A stretch of DNA of 54,649 bases. Source: Verrucomicrobiales bacterium (GTDB lineage Bacteria; Verrucomicrobiota; Verrucomicrobiia; Verrucomicrobiales; DEV007). Of this stretch, positions 42,287-51,965 are shown piece by piece. The position numbers and the translations under genes were made by a program. The stretch covers positions 1-54,649 of the forward strand of contig JAHEJT010000018.1 of NCBI GenBank assembly GCA_024638765.1, given 5' to 3'. A model generated the notes under the pieces. It did no database searches. It was not told the DNA's origin and worked only from the letters and a program-made list of their open reading frames with translations. Each line of letters starts with the position of its first letter. The stretch's first letter is position 1.

Positions 42287-42757
42287 GCCGCTTTCTTCTT
42301 CGCCCTTCGTTTTGGAGATCAGGGCGATCTCCCCGATCTCCATCGTCTTATCGACCGCTTTGCACATGTCGTATATTGTCAGCGCAGCCACGCTGACGCC
42401 CGTCAAAGCCTCCATTTCCACTCCGGTGCGCGCCCGGGTCACCACCCGGCAAGTGATTTCAATTCCCTCTCCGCCTTCCGGGGCCTCAAAATCCACGGTC
42501 ACGCGCGTTAACGGCAACTGGTGACACAATGGAATCATGTTGGCGGTCTGTTTCGCGGCCTGAATCCCCGCGACCCGCGCCACCGCGAAAACACTGCCCT
42601 TGGTAATCTTATCCTCGGCAATCAGGGCAAGAGTTTGCCGGTGCACGCGAATCCGGCCGCGCGCCACGGCCTCGCGCCGGATTACGTCTTTTCCGGAAAC
42701 ATCGACCATCGAGGCGCTGCCGTCCTCAGCGATGTGAGTCAAACTTTTCTCGCTCAT
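42284..42757 (-). CDS. moaC: Cyclic pyranopterin monophosphate synthase
   Basis: 157 aa from the ATG at 42757. It forms the cyclic pyranopterin in step one of molybdenum-cofactor synthesis. Family marks: SMVDVSGKDVIRREAVA, the catalytic segment NMIPLCHQLPLTRV, and MEALTGVSVAALTIYDMCKA with the active-site Lys in CKAVDKTM. The stop codon is formed from the TA target of the adjacent MITE-like element, so the last residues (GEEESG) may differ from the original protein. Confidence 0.93.
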   Translation of the reverse strand: MSEKSLTHIAEDGSASMVDVSGKDVIRREAVARGRIRVHRQTLALIAEDKITKGSVFAVARVAGIQAAKQTANMIPLCHQLPLTRVTVDFEAPEGGEGIEITCRVVTRARTGVEMEALTGVSVAALTIYDMCKAVDKTMEIGEIALISKTKGEEESG

Positions 42758-42800
42758 AGCCTTTCCGTCTGCCCGACTACAACACGCCCCTTTCGCCCCT

Positions 42801-43811
42801 TTATCCGCCAATCGCGATCATCTTGCGGTCGGGCTGGTAATTGTCACGGAACTCATGCTCCTTCGGCTTACGCGCCACCACCTGGCCGAAAAACTGCGCC
42901 AAGTCTTCATCGCGCACCTCCGGCTTGCGCAACTCGCCCTTGATATCGAACTCCAGGTGACTTCCCAGGCAGGGCCGGAGCTTGCCGTCGCAAGTCAGGC
43001 GGAGCTTGTTGCAGCTCTCGCAGAAATGCAGGTTCGTCATGGCGCCGATAAATCCAATCTTCTGCTCCGTGCCCGGCACACGATAATACAGGGCGGGCCC
43101 GTTGGTCTTGAAATCAGGCAGCGGTTCCAGGACGCCGTATCGCTCCTCGATTTTCTTCCTGGCGTGGCCCACCGAAAAGAAATTATCTTCGGTGAGGACC
43201 TCCGTCGTGGAGACCGGCATCAATTCAATGAAGCGAATGAGGAGATCGTGGGCCCGCGCAAACTCGATCAAATCAGGTATCTCCTTCTCATTGCGATGGC
43301 GCATCAGGACGGTATTGAGTTTGATCCTTTCAAATCCCGCGGCGCGCGCGGCATCGATGCCCTCAAGGACACGGTCAAGGTAATCCCGCCCGGTAGACTG
43401 CCGATAAGTTTCCCGGTCCAGAGAATCCAAAGACAGGTTCACACTCGCCACGCCGGACTCATGAAGATCCTGAGCGTAGGTCTTCTCCGGTGCATCCCGG
43501 CAGCGGCTCGCCAGGAGCGTGCCGTTGGTAGAGAGACCGATCTCGCGCAAGCCGGGAAGACGGCCCAGCGCACGCATAAATTCCAGGACATCGCGGCGAG
43601 TCAGGGGCTCACCGCCGGTGACACGCACCTTGGTAATGCCCAGACCCACGCCGACACGCACCAACCGCAGGATTTCTTCGTAACTGAGCACGTCCTCTTT
43701 GGGAAGCCACTCCTGAATTTCCTGCGGCATACAATACCGGCAACGCTCGTTGCACCGGTCGGTGATCGATACGCGCAAGTAAGAGATGCTGTGTCCAAAA
43801 GTGTCTTGCAC
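42801..43811 (-). CDS. moaA: GTP 3',8-cyclase
   Basis: 336 aa; GTG start at 43811 fixed by AAGGAGA (43816-43822). A radical-SAM enzyme, it rearranges GTP at the start of molybdopterin synthesis. Both 4Fe-4S sites are present: C20-x3-C24-x2-C27 (DRCNERCRYCMPQ) and the C-terminal FCESCNKLRLTCDGKLRPCL. GGEPLTRRDV is the SAM site and the sequence ends in the conserved GG needed for activation. It is first in the moaA-moaC-mogA unit, 43 nt ahead of moaC. Confidence 0.94.
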   Translation of the reverse strand: MQDTFGHSISYLRVSITDRCNERCRYCMPQEIQEWLPKEDVLSYEEILRLVRVGVGLGITKVRVTGGEPLTRRDVLEFMRALGRLPGLREIGLSTNGTLLASRCRDAPEKTYAQDLHESGVASVNLSLDSLDRETYRQSTGRDYLDRVLEGIDAARAAGFERIKLNTVLMRHRNEKEIPDLIEFARAHDLLIRFIELMPVSTTEVLTEDNFFSVGHARKKIEERYGVLEPLPDFKTNGPALYYRVPGTEQKIGFIGAMTNLHFCESCNKLRLTCDGKLRPCLGSHLEFDIKGELRKPEVRDEDLAQFFGQVVARKPKEHEFRDNYQPDRKMIAIGG

Positions 43812-43815
43812 GATG

Positions 43816-43822
43816 TCTCCTT
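43816..43822 (-). promoter_or_regulatory. Ribosome-binding site of moaA
   Basis: AAGGAGA on the minus strand lies 4 nt upstream of the GTG at 43811 and decides that start; no ATG nearby fits. Confidence 0.75.
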
Positions 43823-44039
43823 AAAGGCCTCAAGTCTAATAGCACACTACGGCTTCTCACAAAGAGAATCACAAGGAATCTCAGGAAAATCGCGGCTGCC
43901 CCCGGGAGCATGGCCAGAGATATTTTGCATGACGGAGCATAATCGCTGCTTTATGGTGAACCGATAATCCCGTCGCATCCCCCGGGCTCCCTGATATTTC
44001 GCCCGAACCCAGCGACAAACCCTCAACATACCCCATCCC

Positions 44040-44498
44040 ATGAATACCTCCCCAATCCGTCTTATCCTCCCTCTCCTGGCGGCGGCATGCGCGACCGGAC
44101 TTTCCGGGTGCGCTTCGACCGTCCAATCGCGTATCGCACAGAATCCTCAACTCTACGAAAATCTTAGTGCCACGCACAAGGCGCTCGTCACCCGCGGCAA
44201 AATCACCGAGGGGATGACCAGGGACGCCGTACACCTGGCCTGGGGCCGTCCGGACTCCGTGAAAACCAGCAGCTCCGGCGGCCGCGTCACGGAGACATGG
44301 CTCTACACGAACTTCTATCCGGAATATGCCGGTTACCACGGCTACGGCTGGGGTCACTTCGGATACCCTTATTACGGATACGGTTACCACCACGGTTATT
44401 ACTGCCCGGGACCGAGCGTCTATTACCGCAGTTACGTGGCGGGCAAAGTCAGCTTTTCCGGCAATCGGGTAACCCAATGGGAAGTCACCCGGCCCTGA
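44040..44498 (+). CDS. BamE/SmpA-like lipoprotein
   Basis: 152 aa. A signal peptide ends in the lipobox LSGC (Cys24), so it is a membrane-anchored lipoprotein. ITEGMTRDAVHLAWGRPDSV (about 55-74) is the start of the BamE/SmpA-type fold, seen in outer-membrane assembly and many orphan lipoproteins. The C-terminal half contains a Tyr/Gly/His-rich stretch (about 93-131, e.g. YGWGHFGYPYYGYGYHHGYY) that is unusual and may bind metal or be a flexible insert. It ends 4 nt from the convergent kinase gene. Confidence 0.7.
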   Translation: MNTSPIRLILPLLAAACATGLSGCASTVQSRIAQNPQLYENLSATHKALVTRGKITEGMTRDAVHLAWGRPDSVKTSSSGGRVTETWLYTNFYPEYAGYHGYGWGHFGYPYYGYGYHHGYYCPGPSVYYRSYVAGKVSFSGNRVTQWEVTRP

Positions 44499-44502
44499 GC
44501 GA

Positions 44503-47010
44503 TCACCCTGCGCGCGTCAAAGTCACCTCGCGCAGGTTCATGATGAACTTCTTTGCCGTCCCTCTTGGCGCCACCGTCAGGGTGTAAATCCCCGGCTCCG
44601 CAAAAGTCACCTGCCCTAATTCATCGTCGATAAAGCGCGTCCATTCCCGGGTGTCCTTGACCTTGCCCTCGAGGATGTTCTCTCCCACGATCACCGCATA
44701 CTCACTCCCCGCTGCGCCGTCGTTGGCCTGGCTAACCTCCACCTTGTAGGTGCCCGGTTCTTCCACGATAAACGACCAACTCACCCAGGTCCCCGGATCA
44801 CTCCAGTTGGTAATGCATTTGTGGCTGGATTTATCTTCGTAAATAGCTTGGTAATTTCCGCCCAGGCTGGCCTTGGCGGCGCGCAGGGGTTTCCCGCTTT
44901 GCAGGGGCACCACCCTGCCGACCAATTCCCGGATATTGTCCTGGGTGCGACTCGCGATGGACTTGAAAATCGGATCCTCCAGGTATTTGCCTGCGTAATC
45001 ACTGGCCCAATCCTGCGGGATATTCGCCAGGATCGGAAAAATACGCGCCTTCTCCTTGCGCTCGTCGGCCAAGGTCCACGCGATATCCAGCATTTTCTGC
45101 GTCTCTTCCGGACTACGCACCGCAGGCACCCCGATCATCCGAATGTACGCACGCGCCGCCGCCAACCGCACGGCGTCGTCCTGGGTTTCCTCCGCGATTT
45201 TCTGCAATAACTTCGATGCGCTGGCGTCCGGCCAATGCATCAAAGCCGCAAGCACATCGTATTGATACTCCTGGTCGCCCTTCTTGAGGACCTGCTCAAA
45301 TCGCCGGAGCACCTTTTCACCACCCAACGATCCCAGGATTGAAAGCAACGACTTCCGGTAAGCGCCTTCTTTGGCGCTATCCAGCGTTTTGAGCATCGCA
45401 AAGGTCCGGGCGCTTTCGTCCTCGACCTTCCTGGAAATCGTCAGGATCGCGCGCTCCAGCCATTCTTTGACATTCTTGTCGGTGTTCTTGTCGATCTTCT
45501 GGAGGATGTCCAGCAGCTCTCCCAGGTGCGATTGTTTCCCCAGGATACTGATGCCGTTGAGCGCGGCCGTGCGGACCTCGGCACTGGGTGAACTCGCAGC
45601 CAGCCGGAGAAATTCCGGCATCGCGGGCTCATACCCACGGACGGTGAGACATGTGACCAAGGCTTTCAGCTCCGGCCCCCGGAAATCCTTCAATTGCTCC
45701 ATGATCTCCTCGTCAATCCCGTCCCCCTCCATGCGGGAGAGCGCCGCCACCGCGGCATTGCGGCGATTGTTGTCATACTTGGAATCGAGATACTTGAGCA
45801 GGCGCTTGACCGTGGGCGGGTCGCCGTAGGGGACTTCCTCCGCAATGATGTCGCCAAACCAGTTCTCTTCCTTGGTGGTGATCATGCGGTTTATCAGGAT
45901 GTAAGTCCCGATCGCGAGAATCAGGCCCGCTGAAATTCCCGTTGCGATCCACTTGCCTTTTGAGCTCTTCTGCGAACTCTTGAGCACCGTGGTGACTCCA
46001 CCCGTACTTCCGGACGCCGGCAGCGCTACTCCCGCTGGGGGAACGGAAACTCCCACCGGCGGCACCGCGGGCCGGGCTGCGGTCACCAGGACCGGCGCCG
46101 ATCCGGTTTCTTCCTCCGGCGTGACCAGGGACACACCGGTGGTGGGCGCCTCGAGTTCCTCCTCGAGCGAGGCCAATCCAACCGTCTCGTTCATGAAGTG
46201 TTCCAGGGCAGTCTTCGCGTCCGGCGGCCGATCGCCCATCTCCCGTTGCAACAGCCATTTTACCCAGAGGCAGAGGTGCAGCGGCAGGTCGGGCCGGTAT
46301 TTCTCCAGGGGCACCATCTTGTTCTGGAGGTGACTGGCCATCACCTGGGCGGCGGTCTCGCCCTGGAATGGATATTTCCCGGTTAAACAATGATAAAAGA
46401 TGCAACCCAGGGAATACATGTCCGTGCGCGCGTCGAGCTGGCCTCGCTCGAACTGCTCCGGCGCCATAAAGAAAATCGAACCCATAATGGCGTCGCCCTG
46501 GTCGCTTGTCTGCACGGAGGGCTGTTCGCTGAACTTCGCGAGCCCGAAGTCGAGCACCTTGAGTTGAAACTTCCCGCTGGGAAGCCAGACCACCATGATG
46601 TTGCTGGGCTTGAGATCGCGGTGCACCAGATCGACATCCTGCGCCGCGATCAACGCTTCCAGAGTTTGCGTGACCACCTCTTTGAAATCTTCAGAAGTCA
46701 AGACACCTCGCGCGATGGTCTCGTCCAGGGTTTCCCCATCGAGCAACTCCATCACCACGAAGACACCCTTGGTATCGGCACCGACATCAAATACGGTGAC
46801 AATGTTAGGATGATTGAGCGTAGATAGGACTTTGGCTTCCTTGAGAAGATTTTCCGAGGCGTCCTCCGGATTCAGAGAATCCGATTCCTCCGGCGGCAGC
46901 ATCCGCTTGAGCGCGACGGGACGGCCCAATTGGTGGTCAAAAGCACGATAGACCGCCCCGATGCCTCCCCTGCCGATTTTTCCCTCGATCTTGTATCGCT
47001 CTTCGCTCAT
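44503..47010 (-). CDS. Transmembrane Ser/Thr kinase with HEAT-like and C-terminal beta domain
   Basis: 835 aa. The N-terminal kinase (about 6-275) has the Gly loop GRGGIGAVYRAFD, Lys35, HRDLKPSN (130-137) and DFGLAKF (154-160), so it should be active. A Pro/Thr-rich linker (about 285-350) precedes one membrane helix (about 354-374, WIATGISAGLILAIGTYILIN). Outside the cell, HEAT-like helical repeats (about 395-690) are followed by a beta-rich domain (about 715-835, WVSWSFIVEEPGTYKVEVSQ) resembling carbohydrate-binding modules. A signal may be sensed outside and passed to the kinase. The ligand is unknown. No cognate phosphatase is adjacent. Confidence 0.88.
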   Translation of the reverse strand: MSEERYKIEGKIGRGGIGAVYRAFDHQLGRPVALKRMLPPEESDSLNPEDASENLLKEAKVLSTLNHPNIVTVFDVGADTKGVFVVMELLDGETLDETIARGVLTSEDFKEVVTQTLEALIAAQDVDLVHRDLKPSNIMVVWLPSGKFQLKVLDFGLAKFSEQPSVQTSDQGDAIMGSIFFMAPEQFERGQLDARTDMYSLGCIFYHCLTGKYPFQGETAAQVMASHLQNKMVPLEKYRPDLPLHLCLWVKWLLQREMGDRPPDAKTALEHFMNETVGLASLEEELEAPTTGVSLVTPEEETGSAPVLVTAARPAVPPVGVSVPPAGVALPASGSTGGVTTVLKSSQKSSKGKWIATGISAGLILAIGTYILINRMITTKEENWFGDIIAEEVPYGDPPTVKRLLKYLDSKYDNNRRNAAVAALSRMEGDGIDEEIMEQLKDFRGPELKALVTCLTVRGYEPAMPEFLRLAASSPSAEVRTAALNGISILGKQSHLGELLDILQKIDKNTDKNVKEWLERAILTISRKVEDESARTFAMLKTLDSAKEGAYRKSLLSILGSLGGEKVLRRFEQVLKKGDQEYQYDVLAALMHWPDASASKLLQKIAEETQDDAVRLAAARAYIRMIGVPAVRSPEETQKMLDIAWTLADERKEKARIFPILANIPQDWASDYAGKYLEDPIFKSIASRTQDNIRELVGRVVPLQSGKPLRAAKASLGGNYQAIYEDKSSHKCITNWSDPGTWVSWSFIVEEPGTYKVEVSQANDGAAGSEYAVIVGENILEGKVKDTREWTRFIDDELGQVTFAEPGIYTLTVAPRGTAKKFIMNLREVTLTRAG

Positions 47011-47190
47011 CTCGCCTGGCCCGGGAGCCGCCCGCGCGCGCCGGATCCGACCTCTTAAAGCAGGTTACCCAAGGAAGATCAATTCGCAATCCCCTAACTC
47101 TTCCGTCCTCGGGACGGCTTCATGGATCCGCCCTCGGCACGCGGACCACCCCGGCAACCCTCTTCTTGCTATCGCGGCGCGGATTCAAGT

Positions 47191-48447
47191 ATGAACATGC
47201 TCCGTATGGACTCGTTCGATATAGCGGCAGCACTCCTGAGCATCGCCGCCCTCTTCGGTTACATCAACCACCGATGGTTCAAGCTGCCGACCACTATCGC
47301 GATCATGCTCATGAGCCTGCTGGCCTCCCTGGTGATCATCCTCCTGGGACCCTTCAGCGCCCCCTTCATCGATACTGCCACCCGAATCGTCTCCGGCATC
47401 GATTTCAATCTCGCGCTCATGAAATGCATGCTCTGTTTCCTGCTCTTCGCGGGGGCCCTCCACGTCGACCTCCGCGATCTCGCCAATCAAAAATTCATCG
47501 TCGCTGCCATGGCCACCCTCGGTGTCTTCATTTCCACCTTTCTCATCGGCACCGGAATTTATTTCGTCCTCCGGCTCTTTTCCCTGGATTATGAATACAT
47601 CCACTGCCTCCTCTTCGGAGCCCTCATCTCACCCACCGATCCCGTCGCCGTTCTCGGCATCCTCCGCACCTCGGGCGTCAAGCGCAGCCTGGAAACCAAG
47701 ATTACCGGCGAGTCTCTCTTCAACGATGGCGTCGGCGTCGTCATGTTCGTGATCCTTCTCGGCGTCGCCTCCGGAGGAAAAGAACTCGATCCCGGCACCG
47801 TGGCCCACATCTTTGCCGTGGAAGCCATCGGCGGCATCGCCTTCGGCTTCGGCCTCGGTTTCCTCAGCCTTTACCTCCTGAAATCCATCGACAATTACCA
47901 GATCGAAGTCCTCATCACCCTGGCCGCCGTCTCCGGCGGATACAGCCTGGCCATGCATCTCCATGTTTCCGGACCCCTCGCTATGGTCGTCGCGGGCCTC
48001 ATCATCGGCAACACGGGACGCGCCCTGGCAATGTCCGATACCACCAGGAAACATCTCGATATGTTCTGGGAACTCGTCGATGAGGTGCTCAATGCCCTCC
48101 TCTTCACCCTTCTCGGACTGGAACTCCTCGTCATCGACCGCGGCGCCCACGAACTCACTATCGGACTCCTCGCAATCCCACTGGTCCTGGCCGCGCGCTT
48201 CGTCGCAGTCAGCATCCCCGTGACCGTCCTTCGCCGCTTCCGATCGTTCTCACCCGGCGCCATCCGACTGCTTACCTGGGGAGGACTTCGCGGCGGAATC
48301 TCGGTCGCCCTGGCCCTGGCCCTGCCTCGCGAAGCCGGACGCGACCTCTTTCTCACCGCGACCTATATCGTCGTAATCTTCAGCATCGCCGTCCAAGGTC
48401 TCACCCTGGGCAAACTCGCCCGCGCCACAGAGCCCGTGGAGGACTAA
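47191..48447 (+). CDS. CPA1-family Na+/H+ antiporter
   Basis: 418 aa from the ATG at 47191 (47206 is also possible). About twelve membrane helices. The family ion-binding motifs are intact: SPTDPVAVLGIL and GESLFNDGVGVVMF, and GGLRGGISVALALAL near the C-terminus. It exports sodium or lithium, or exchanges potassium, in return for protons, to keep cell pH. No regulatory cytoplasmic tail is present. It is convergent with the zinc-ribbon membrane protein gene (9 nt apart) and divergent from the kinase. Confidence 0.92.
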   Translation: MNMLRMDSFDIAAALLSIAALFGYINHRWFKLPTTIAIMLMSLLASLVIILLGPFSAPFIDTATRIVSGIDFNLALMKCMLCFLLFAGALHVDLRDLANQKFIVAAMATLGVFISTFLIGTGIYFVLRLFSLDYEYIHCLLFGALISPTDPVAVLGILRTSGVKRSLETKITGESLFNDGVGVVMFVILLGVASGGKELDPGTVAHIFAVEAIGGIAFGFGLGFLSLYLLKSIDNYQIEVLITLAAVSGGYSLAMHLHVSGPLAMVVAGLIIGNTGRALAMSDTTRKHLDMFWELVDEVLNALLFTLLGLELLVIDRGAHELTIGLLAIPLVLAARFVAVSIPVTVLRRFRSFSPGAIRLLTWGGLRGGISVALALALPREAGRDLFLTATYIVVIFSIAVQGLTLGKLARATEPVED

Positions 48448-48456
48448 CGCGCTACG

Positions 48457-50424
48457 TCATTCAGAAGCCCAACTCAGCGCGTCGAGCTCGACGATTTCCA
48501 CCATTTTCGGGGCGGATTCCGAGGGAAGAAACCGTAGACCCAGAATACACCGCAGCTGGCGTTGGCCGACGCCGGGCGCCGAGCCCTGAACGCCGGCCCC
48601 ATCCCTAAAAGCGTTGCGCAAGGCATCGGCAACCTCTCCGGGAACAGCCGCATACCCGAATACCTCAATCGTGTGATCGGAATTAGAGAGCCGATAACAG
48701 TCGAAGCGTTCTGAATCGGAAAATTCAAAGTTGTAATAGTCGTCCTGCTTCGCGATGACGCGAAAACGCACCGGTTCAAGAGGACGGCGCTCCAGAAATT
48801 CGAGCCATGGCATCTCGCTGTATTCCGTGAACCATTCCCAGTCGACCTTGTATCCGCCCGGACCAAAATGCAGCGCCGCGACTCTCCCGGTAAAATCTTC
48901 ATTCTCGATTCCCATCAGCAGCAGTGATTCTTCCTCGATTACTCTGAGTTCTTCGTCCATAAGCCGCCGATACCGAACTGGTCCCGAAAACGAAAGGTCC
49001 GCCCGCGACCCCAGCACCGCCTTCACGTTTTCAGGTTTATAGGTATACCGGAGTCGTTCTTCCAAGGTGGCGGCGTCGAGAAACCCTTTCATTACCGCCT
49101 CAGCCTCGCCCCGCGTCCGCAGCACAAACCGGCTGTCGAACAAGGCGGTGGACGCATCCGCGGGGGATAATTCAGCCTCCGCCGGCGCACTGTTTCCAGG
49201 CGCGATCGCGGCTGGAGGGATCTCGCGCGGGGTAGCGTCTCGTTTCCTCTTGGCGGCGGAAAAAGCGACCGCTGCCAGTCCTGCGATCACCACCAGGATA
49301 GAAGCGCCCGCCAACAGGCGCACTACCCGGTTTTCCTTTTGCGCCGCAGATTCGAATTCACCGCTCACCTGCAGCGCGACGCTGGCCGAATCCCAGGGCA
49401 CATCCCGCTGCTGCACCCATTCTGCCTCTCGCGCGCGTTCTTCCTCCTCAACGCCGGGCACGGGCTTCAACTTCTCTCCCTTGTCATTGAACGTCGGGAA
49501 CTTGAGAGGCACCCGTTTGGGGGCCGACCCCGATTGCACCGGCGTGCCCGAAACAGGCGACGCCGGCGGAACGACGCCCTCGCTGCCCCGGCTCCCGGGC
49601 CCCTGTCCTATCACCGGTGCCGCTGTGGCAGCCGGCTTCTCGCTTGTACCCGTGTCGTTACGAACGCCGCACTGCGGACAGGTTACCACCGCTCCCTCCC
49701 TGGCACGCGCCAGCTTGAAGACCGCCCCGCACGCCGCGCAACGGTAGAGAACCCAACGCGCGCGCAATTCGCGCATCGTCAATTTGTCCTCCGACGATTT
49801 CTTTCGCCCCCTCCCCGTTCGCGCGCCGGGACGAGAGGGCGGGGGCAAGACGGTCCCCGCCCGCGGCAGTGCCGTGGATGCCTCCACCTCGCGCTCCAGC
49901 TTCGGTGCAGAACCGGCCTCCGCCGGCGATCTCTCTTCATCAACCTTGCTCGCCTCAGGCTTCGGTCCAGGGGACGGAACGGGTGGGGCCTCCGCCTCGG
50001 CTGGTTCCGGTTTCGGTTCCAGTTGGAGATCCGCTTCTCCAGCCGCCTCCGGTGACTCTGCCTCCGGCGTCTCAATCGCTTCGGCTGGTCCTGCCGCCTC
50101 CACAACCGCCGCTGCGTCCTCTTCCTCCGGCGAGATCCCGCGCGCTTCTTCTTCCTCAGCAGCGCTCAGGTTTGCATCTGAAAGGGTTTCTCCCGGCGGC
50201 GTGATTTCCAGCGCAAGCTCTTCATCCGGCAACGGGCCCGCTTCGGGGGCATAATAGTCTACCTCCTGCGTCTCGACGTAGGCAATTCCCTCCTCGATCT
50301 CATCCTCCAGCGGGATGACGATAGGCTGCGAGCATGTCGGGCACTCCACTTCCCAGCCTGCACCCTCGTCATCGACGACGAGGCTGCCGCGGCAGTAGGG
50401 GCAGGAAAAGTGAATGTCGGCCAT
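48457..50424 (-). CDS. Membrane protein with two zinc ribbons and a long acidic linker
   Basis: 655 aa. First zinc ribbon at C8-x2-C11 and C28-x2-C31 (MJ0042-like, FSCPYC and ECPTC). An acidic Ala/Glu/Pro-rich linker (about 40-215) follows, then a second zinc ribbon, C229-x2-C232 and C249-x2-C252. One membrane helix (about 368-390) leads to an extracytoplasmic C-terminal domain (about 400-655) of mixed beta type (FTGRVAALHFGPGGYKVDWE). Topology is thus zinc ribbons inside and the sensing domain outside. Function unknown. Confidence 0.75.
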   Translation of the reverse strand: MADIHFSCPYCRGSLVVDDEGAGWEVECPTCSQPIVIPLEDEIEEGIAYVETQEVDYYAPEAGPLPDEELALEITPPGETLSDANLSAAEEEEARGISPEEEDAAAVVEAAGPAEAIETPEAESPEAAGEADLQLEPKPEPAEAEAPPVPSPGPKPEASKVDEERSPAEAGSAPKLEREVEASTALPRAGTVLPPPSRPGARTGRGRKKSSEDKLTMRELRARWVLYRCAACGAVFKLARAREGAVVTCPQCGVRNDTGTSEKPAATAAPVIGQGPGSRGSEGVVPPASPVSGTPVQSGSAPKRVPLKFPTFNDKGEKLKPVPGVEEEERAREAEWVQQRDVPWDSASVALQVSGEFESAAQKENRVVRLLAGASILVVIAGLAAVAFSAAKRKRDATPREIPPAAIAPGNSAPAEAELSPADASTALFDSRFVLRTRGEAEAVMKGFLDAATLEERLRYTYKPENVKAVLGSRADLSFSGPVRYRRLMDEELRVIEEESLLLMGIENEDFTGRVAALHFGPGGYKVDWEWFTEYSEMPWLEFLERRPLEPVRFRVIAKQDDYYNFEFSDSERFDCYRLSNSDHTIEVFGYAAVPGEVADALRNAFRDGAGVQGSAPGVGQRQLRCILGLRFLPSESAPKMVEIVELDALSWASE

Positions 50425-50520
50425 GGCGACGGACGCTAGGGGTGATGTCGTGAGGCAAGTCTACTTGCCGGGAAAAATTTTGCCGGCCGCGCTCCCCCTC
50501 CGACGCCGCCGGATCTGCGG

Positions 50521-51027
50521 TCAGCCCTTCGCCAGCGCGGCGTTCCAACCGTCGATCCGCTCCCTTTGGCTTGCGAACAGTTCGTCAGTCGAGTCCAGGA
50601 TTTCGATGCCTAAAATCTTGTCGCCCTGCGCAATAGAATCCACCACATCCTGCCCGGAAGTCACTTCACCAAAAATGCTGTGCATATTATCGAGGTGCGG
50701 GGTGGCGTTGTGAGTGATGAAAAACTGGCTGCCGTTGGTATTGGGCCCGGCATTAGCCATCGAGAAAATCCCCGGCTTTTCATGCTTCAGATGAGGACAG
50801 AACTCGTCTTCAAACTTGTAACCCGGCCCTCCCATGCCGGATCCTGTGGGATCGCCGCCCTGGATCATGAAATTCGGGATTACCCGGTGGAAGGCGATGC
50901 CGTCGTAATAGCCCCGGCTTGCCAGGTTGAGAAAATTTGCGACCGTCACGGGCACATCTCCGGCGAACATGGTCGCTTCGATGTTTCCCTTGTCGGTTTT
51001 CAGATTGATTCGGATGTCGGAACTCAT
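50521..51027 (-). CDS. Cyclophilin-type peptidyl-prolyl isomerase
   Basis: 168 aa from the ATG at 51027; the longer open frame upstream is Arg-rich and not coding-like. The signature [19 protein letters not shown] (including the catalytic Arg) and the substrate groove [20 protein letters not shown] mark a cytoplasmic PPIase. No signal peptide. It lies 65 nt from gluQ on the same strand, so may be the last gene in the recQ-gluQ set. Confidence 0.93.
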   Translation of the reverse strand: MSSDIRINLKTDKGNIEATMFAGDVPVTVANFLNLASRGYYDGIAFHRVIPNFMIQGGDPTGSGMGGPGYKFEDEFCPHLKHEKPGIFSMANAGPNTNGSQFFITHNATPHLDNMHSIFGEVTSGQDVVDSIAQGDKILGIEILDSTDELFASQRERIDGWNAALAKG

Positions 51028-51092
51028 CCTGCCACGCAAGCATAATCTCTTACCACGCGCAAGTAGAAGCCTCCTCTCCCGAAAAGCCGGGG

Positions 51093-51965
51093 CTATGACG
51101 CGCCAAATCCCAACTCCTCGCGCACGCTCTCCGCGCTCCGGCCTGCGGCGCGCAGAGCCCGCAAGGTAACACTCTCGTCCCGTTTGGAAAAACGCCTTCC
51201 CTCCGCATCCATGACCAGGTGGTGATGATGCCACTCCGGCACCGGCAATCCCAAGAGTTCAAGCAACAGGCGATGCACGTGGGTGGATTCAAACAAGTCT
51301 TCACCCCGCGTCACCAGCGTGACGCCCTGCAACGCGTCGTCGAGAGTCACCGACAAATGATAACTGGTGGGCACTTCTTTGCGTGCCAGCACCACGTCCC
51401 CCAGCGTCTCCGGCCGCGCCTCCACCACTCCCCTCTCCCGGTCACGCCACTGAAGCCGTCCCGCGCGCCGCACCGCCGCTCCCATATCCAGGCGCAGCGC
51501 ATGCGCCGTCCCCTCGCGCACACGGCGGGCGCGTTCCGCACGTGACAGGCGACGGCAGATTCCGGGATACACAGGACCCTCGGGACCGTGCGGCGCCGCT
51601 CCCGCCCGTGCAATTTCGCCTGCAATCTCCTTGCGAGTGCAGAAGCACGGATACACCAAGCCCTCCTCCTCCAACTGCCGCAGTGCCTTTTCATAGTCTT
51701 CCAGGTGTGCCGACTGCCGCCGCACCGGTTCCTCCCAACGCAACCCCAGCCATGCGAGATCTCCGAAGATGGCATCTTCAAATTGCGTCCGGCATCGCCC
51801 CGAATCGATGTCCTCGATGCGCACCAGGAAGCGCCCACCCGGACCCAGCGCCGCCCGTCGTGCAAAGAAGGCAGCATAGGCATGTCCCAGGTGAAGATAC
51901 CCCGTGGGGCTCGGCGCAAATCGCGTCACCACCGGCGCGTCACCATACTCTCCGATCGCCGTCAC
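51093..51965 (-). CDS. gluQ: Glutamyl-queuosine tRNA(Asp) synthetase
   Basis: 290 aa with a GTG start overlapping the recQ stop (GTGA). It resembles the catalytic half of glutamyl-tRNA synthetase without an anticodon-binding domain, which is the GluQ form that attaches Glu to queuosine in tRNA(Asp). HIGH-type motif: [24 protein letters not shown]-type: RRFSKRDES. The zinc site CFCTRKE...YPGICR fits GluQ. The existence of tgt at 11.9 kb supplies the modified base. Length fits. Confidence 0.92.
   Translation of the reverse strand: MTAIGEYGDAPVVTRFAPSPTGYLHLGHAYAAFFARRAALGPGGRFLVRIEDIDSGRCRTQFEDAIFGDLAWLGLRWEEPVRRQSAHLEDYEKALRQLEEEGLVYPCFCTRKEIAGEIARAGAAPHGPEGPVYPGICRRLSRAERARRVREGTAHALRLDMGAAVRRAGRLQWRDRERGVVEARPETLGDVVLARKEVPTSYHLSVTLDDALQGVTLVTRGEDLFESTHVHRLLLELLGLPVPEWHHHHLVMDAEGRRFSKRDESVTLRALRAAGRSAESVREELGFGAS

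Noticed and set aside
43812-43960. Moco riboswitch upstream of moaA
   Set aside because: I looked for the conserved stems and loops in this 150-nt stretch and could not assemble them by eye. A covariance-model search (Rfam RF01055) would decide.
47103-47117. CCGTCC-tcg-GGACGG hairpin before the antiporter
   Set aside because: Short stem, no T-run and no clear position relative to a promoter or stop; left as a chance hairpin.
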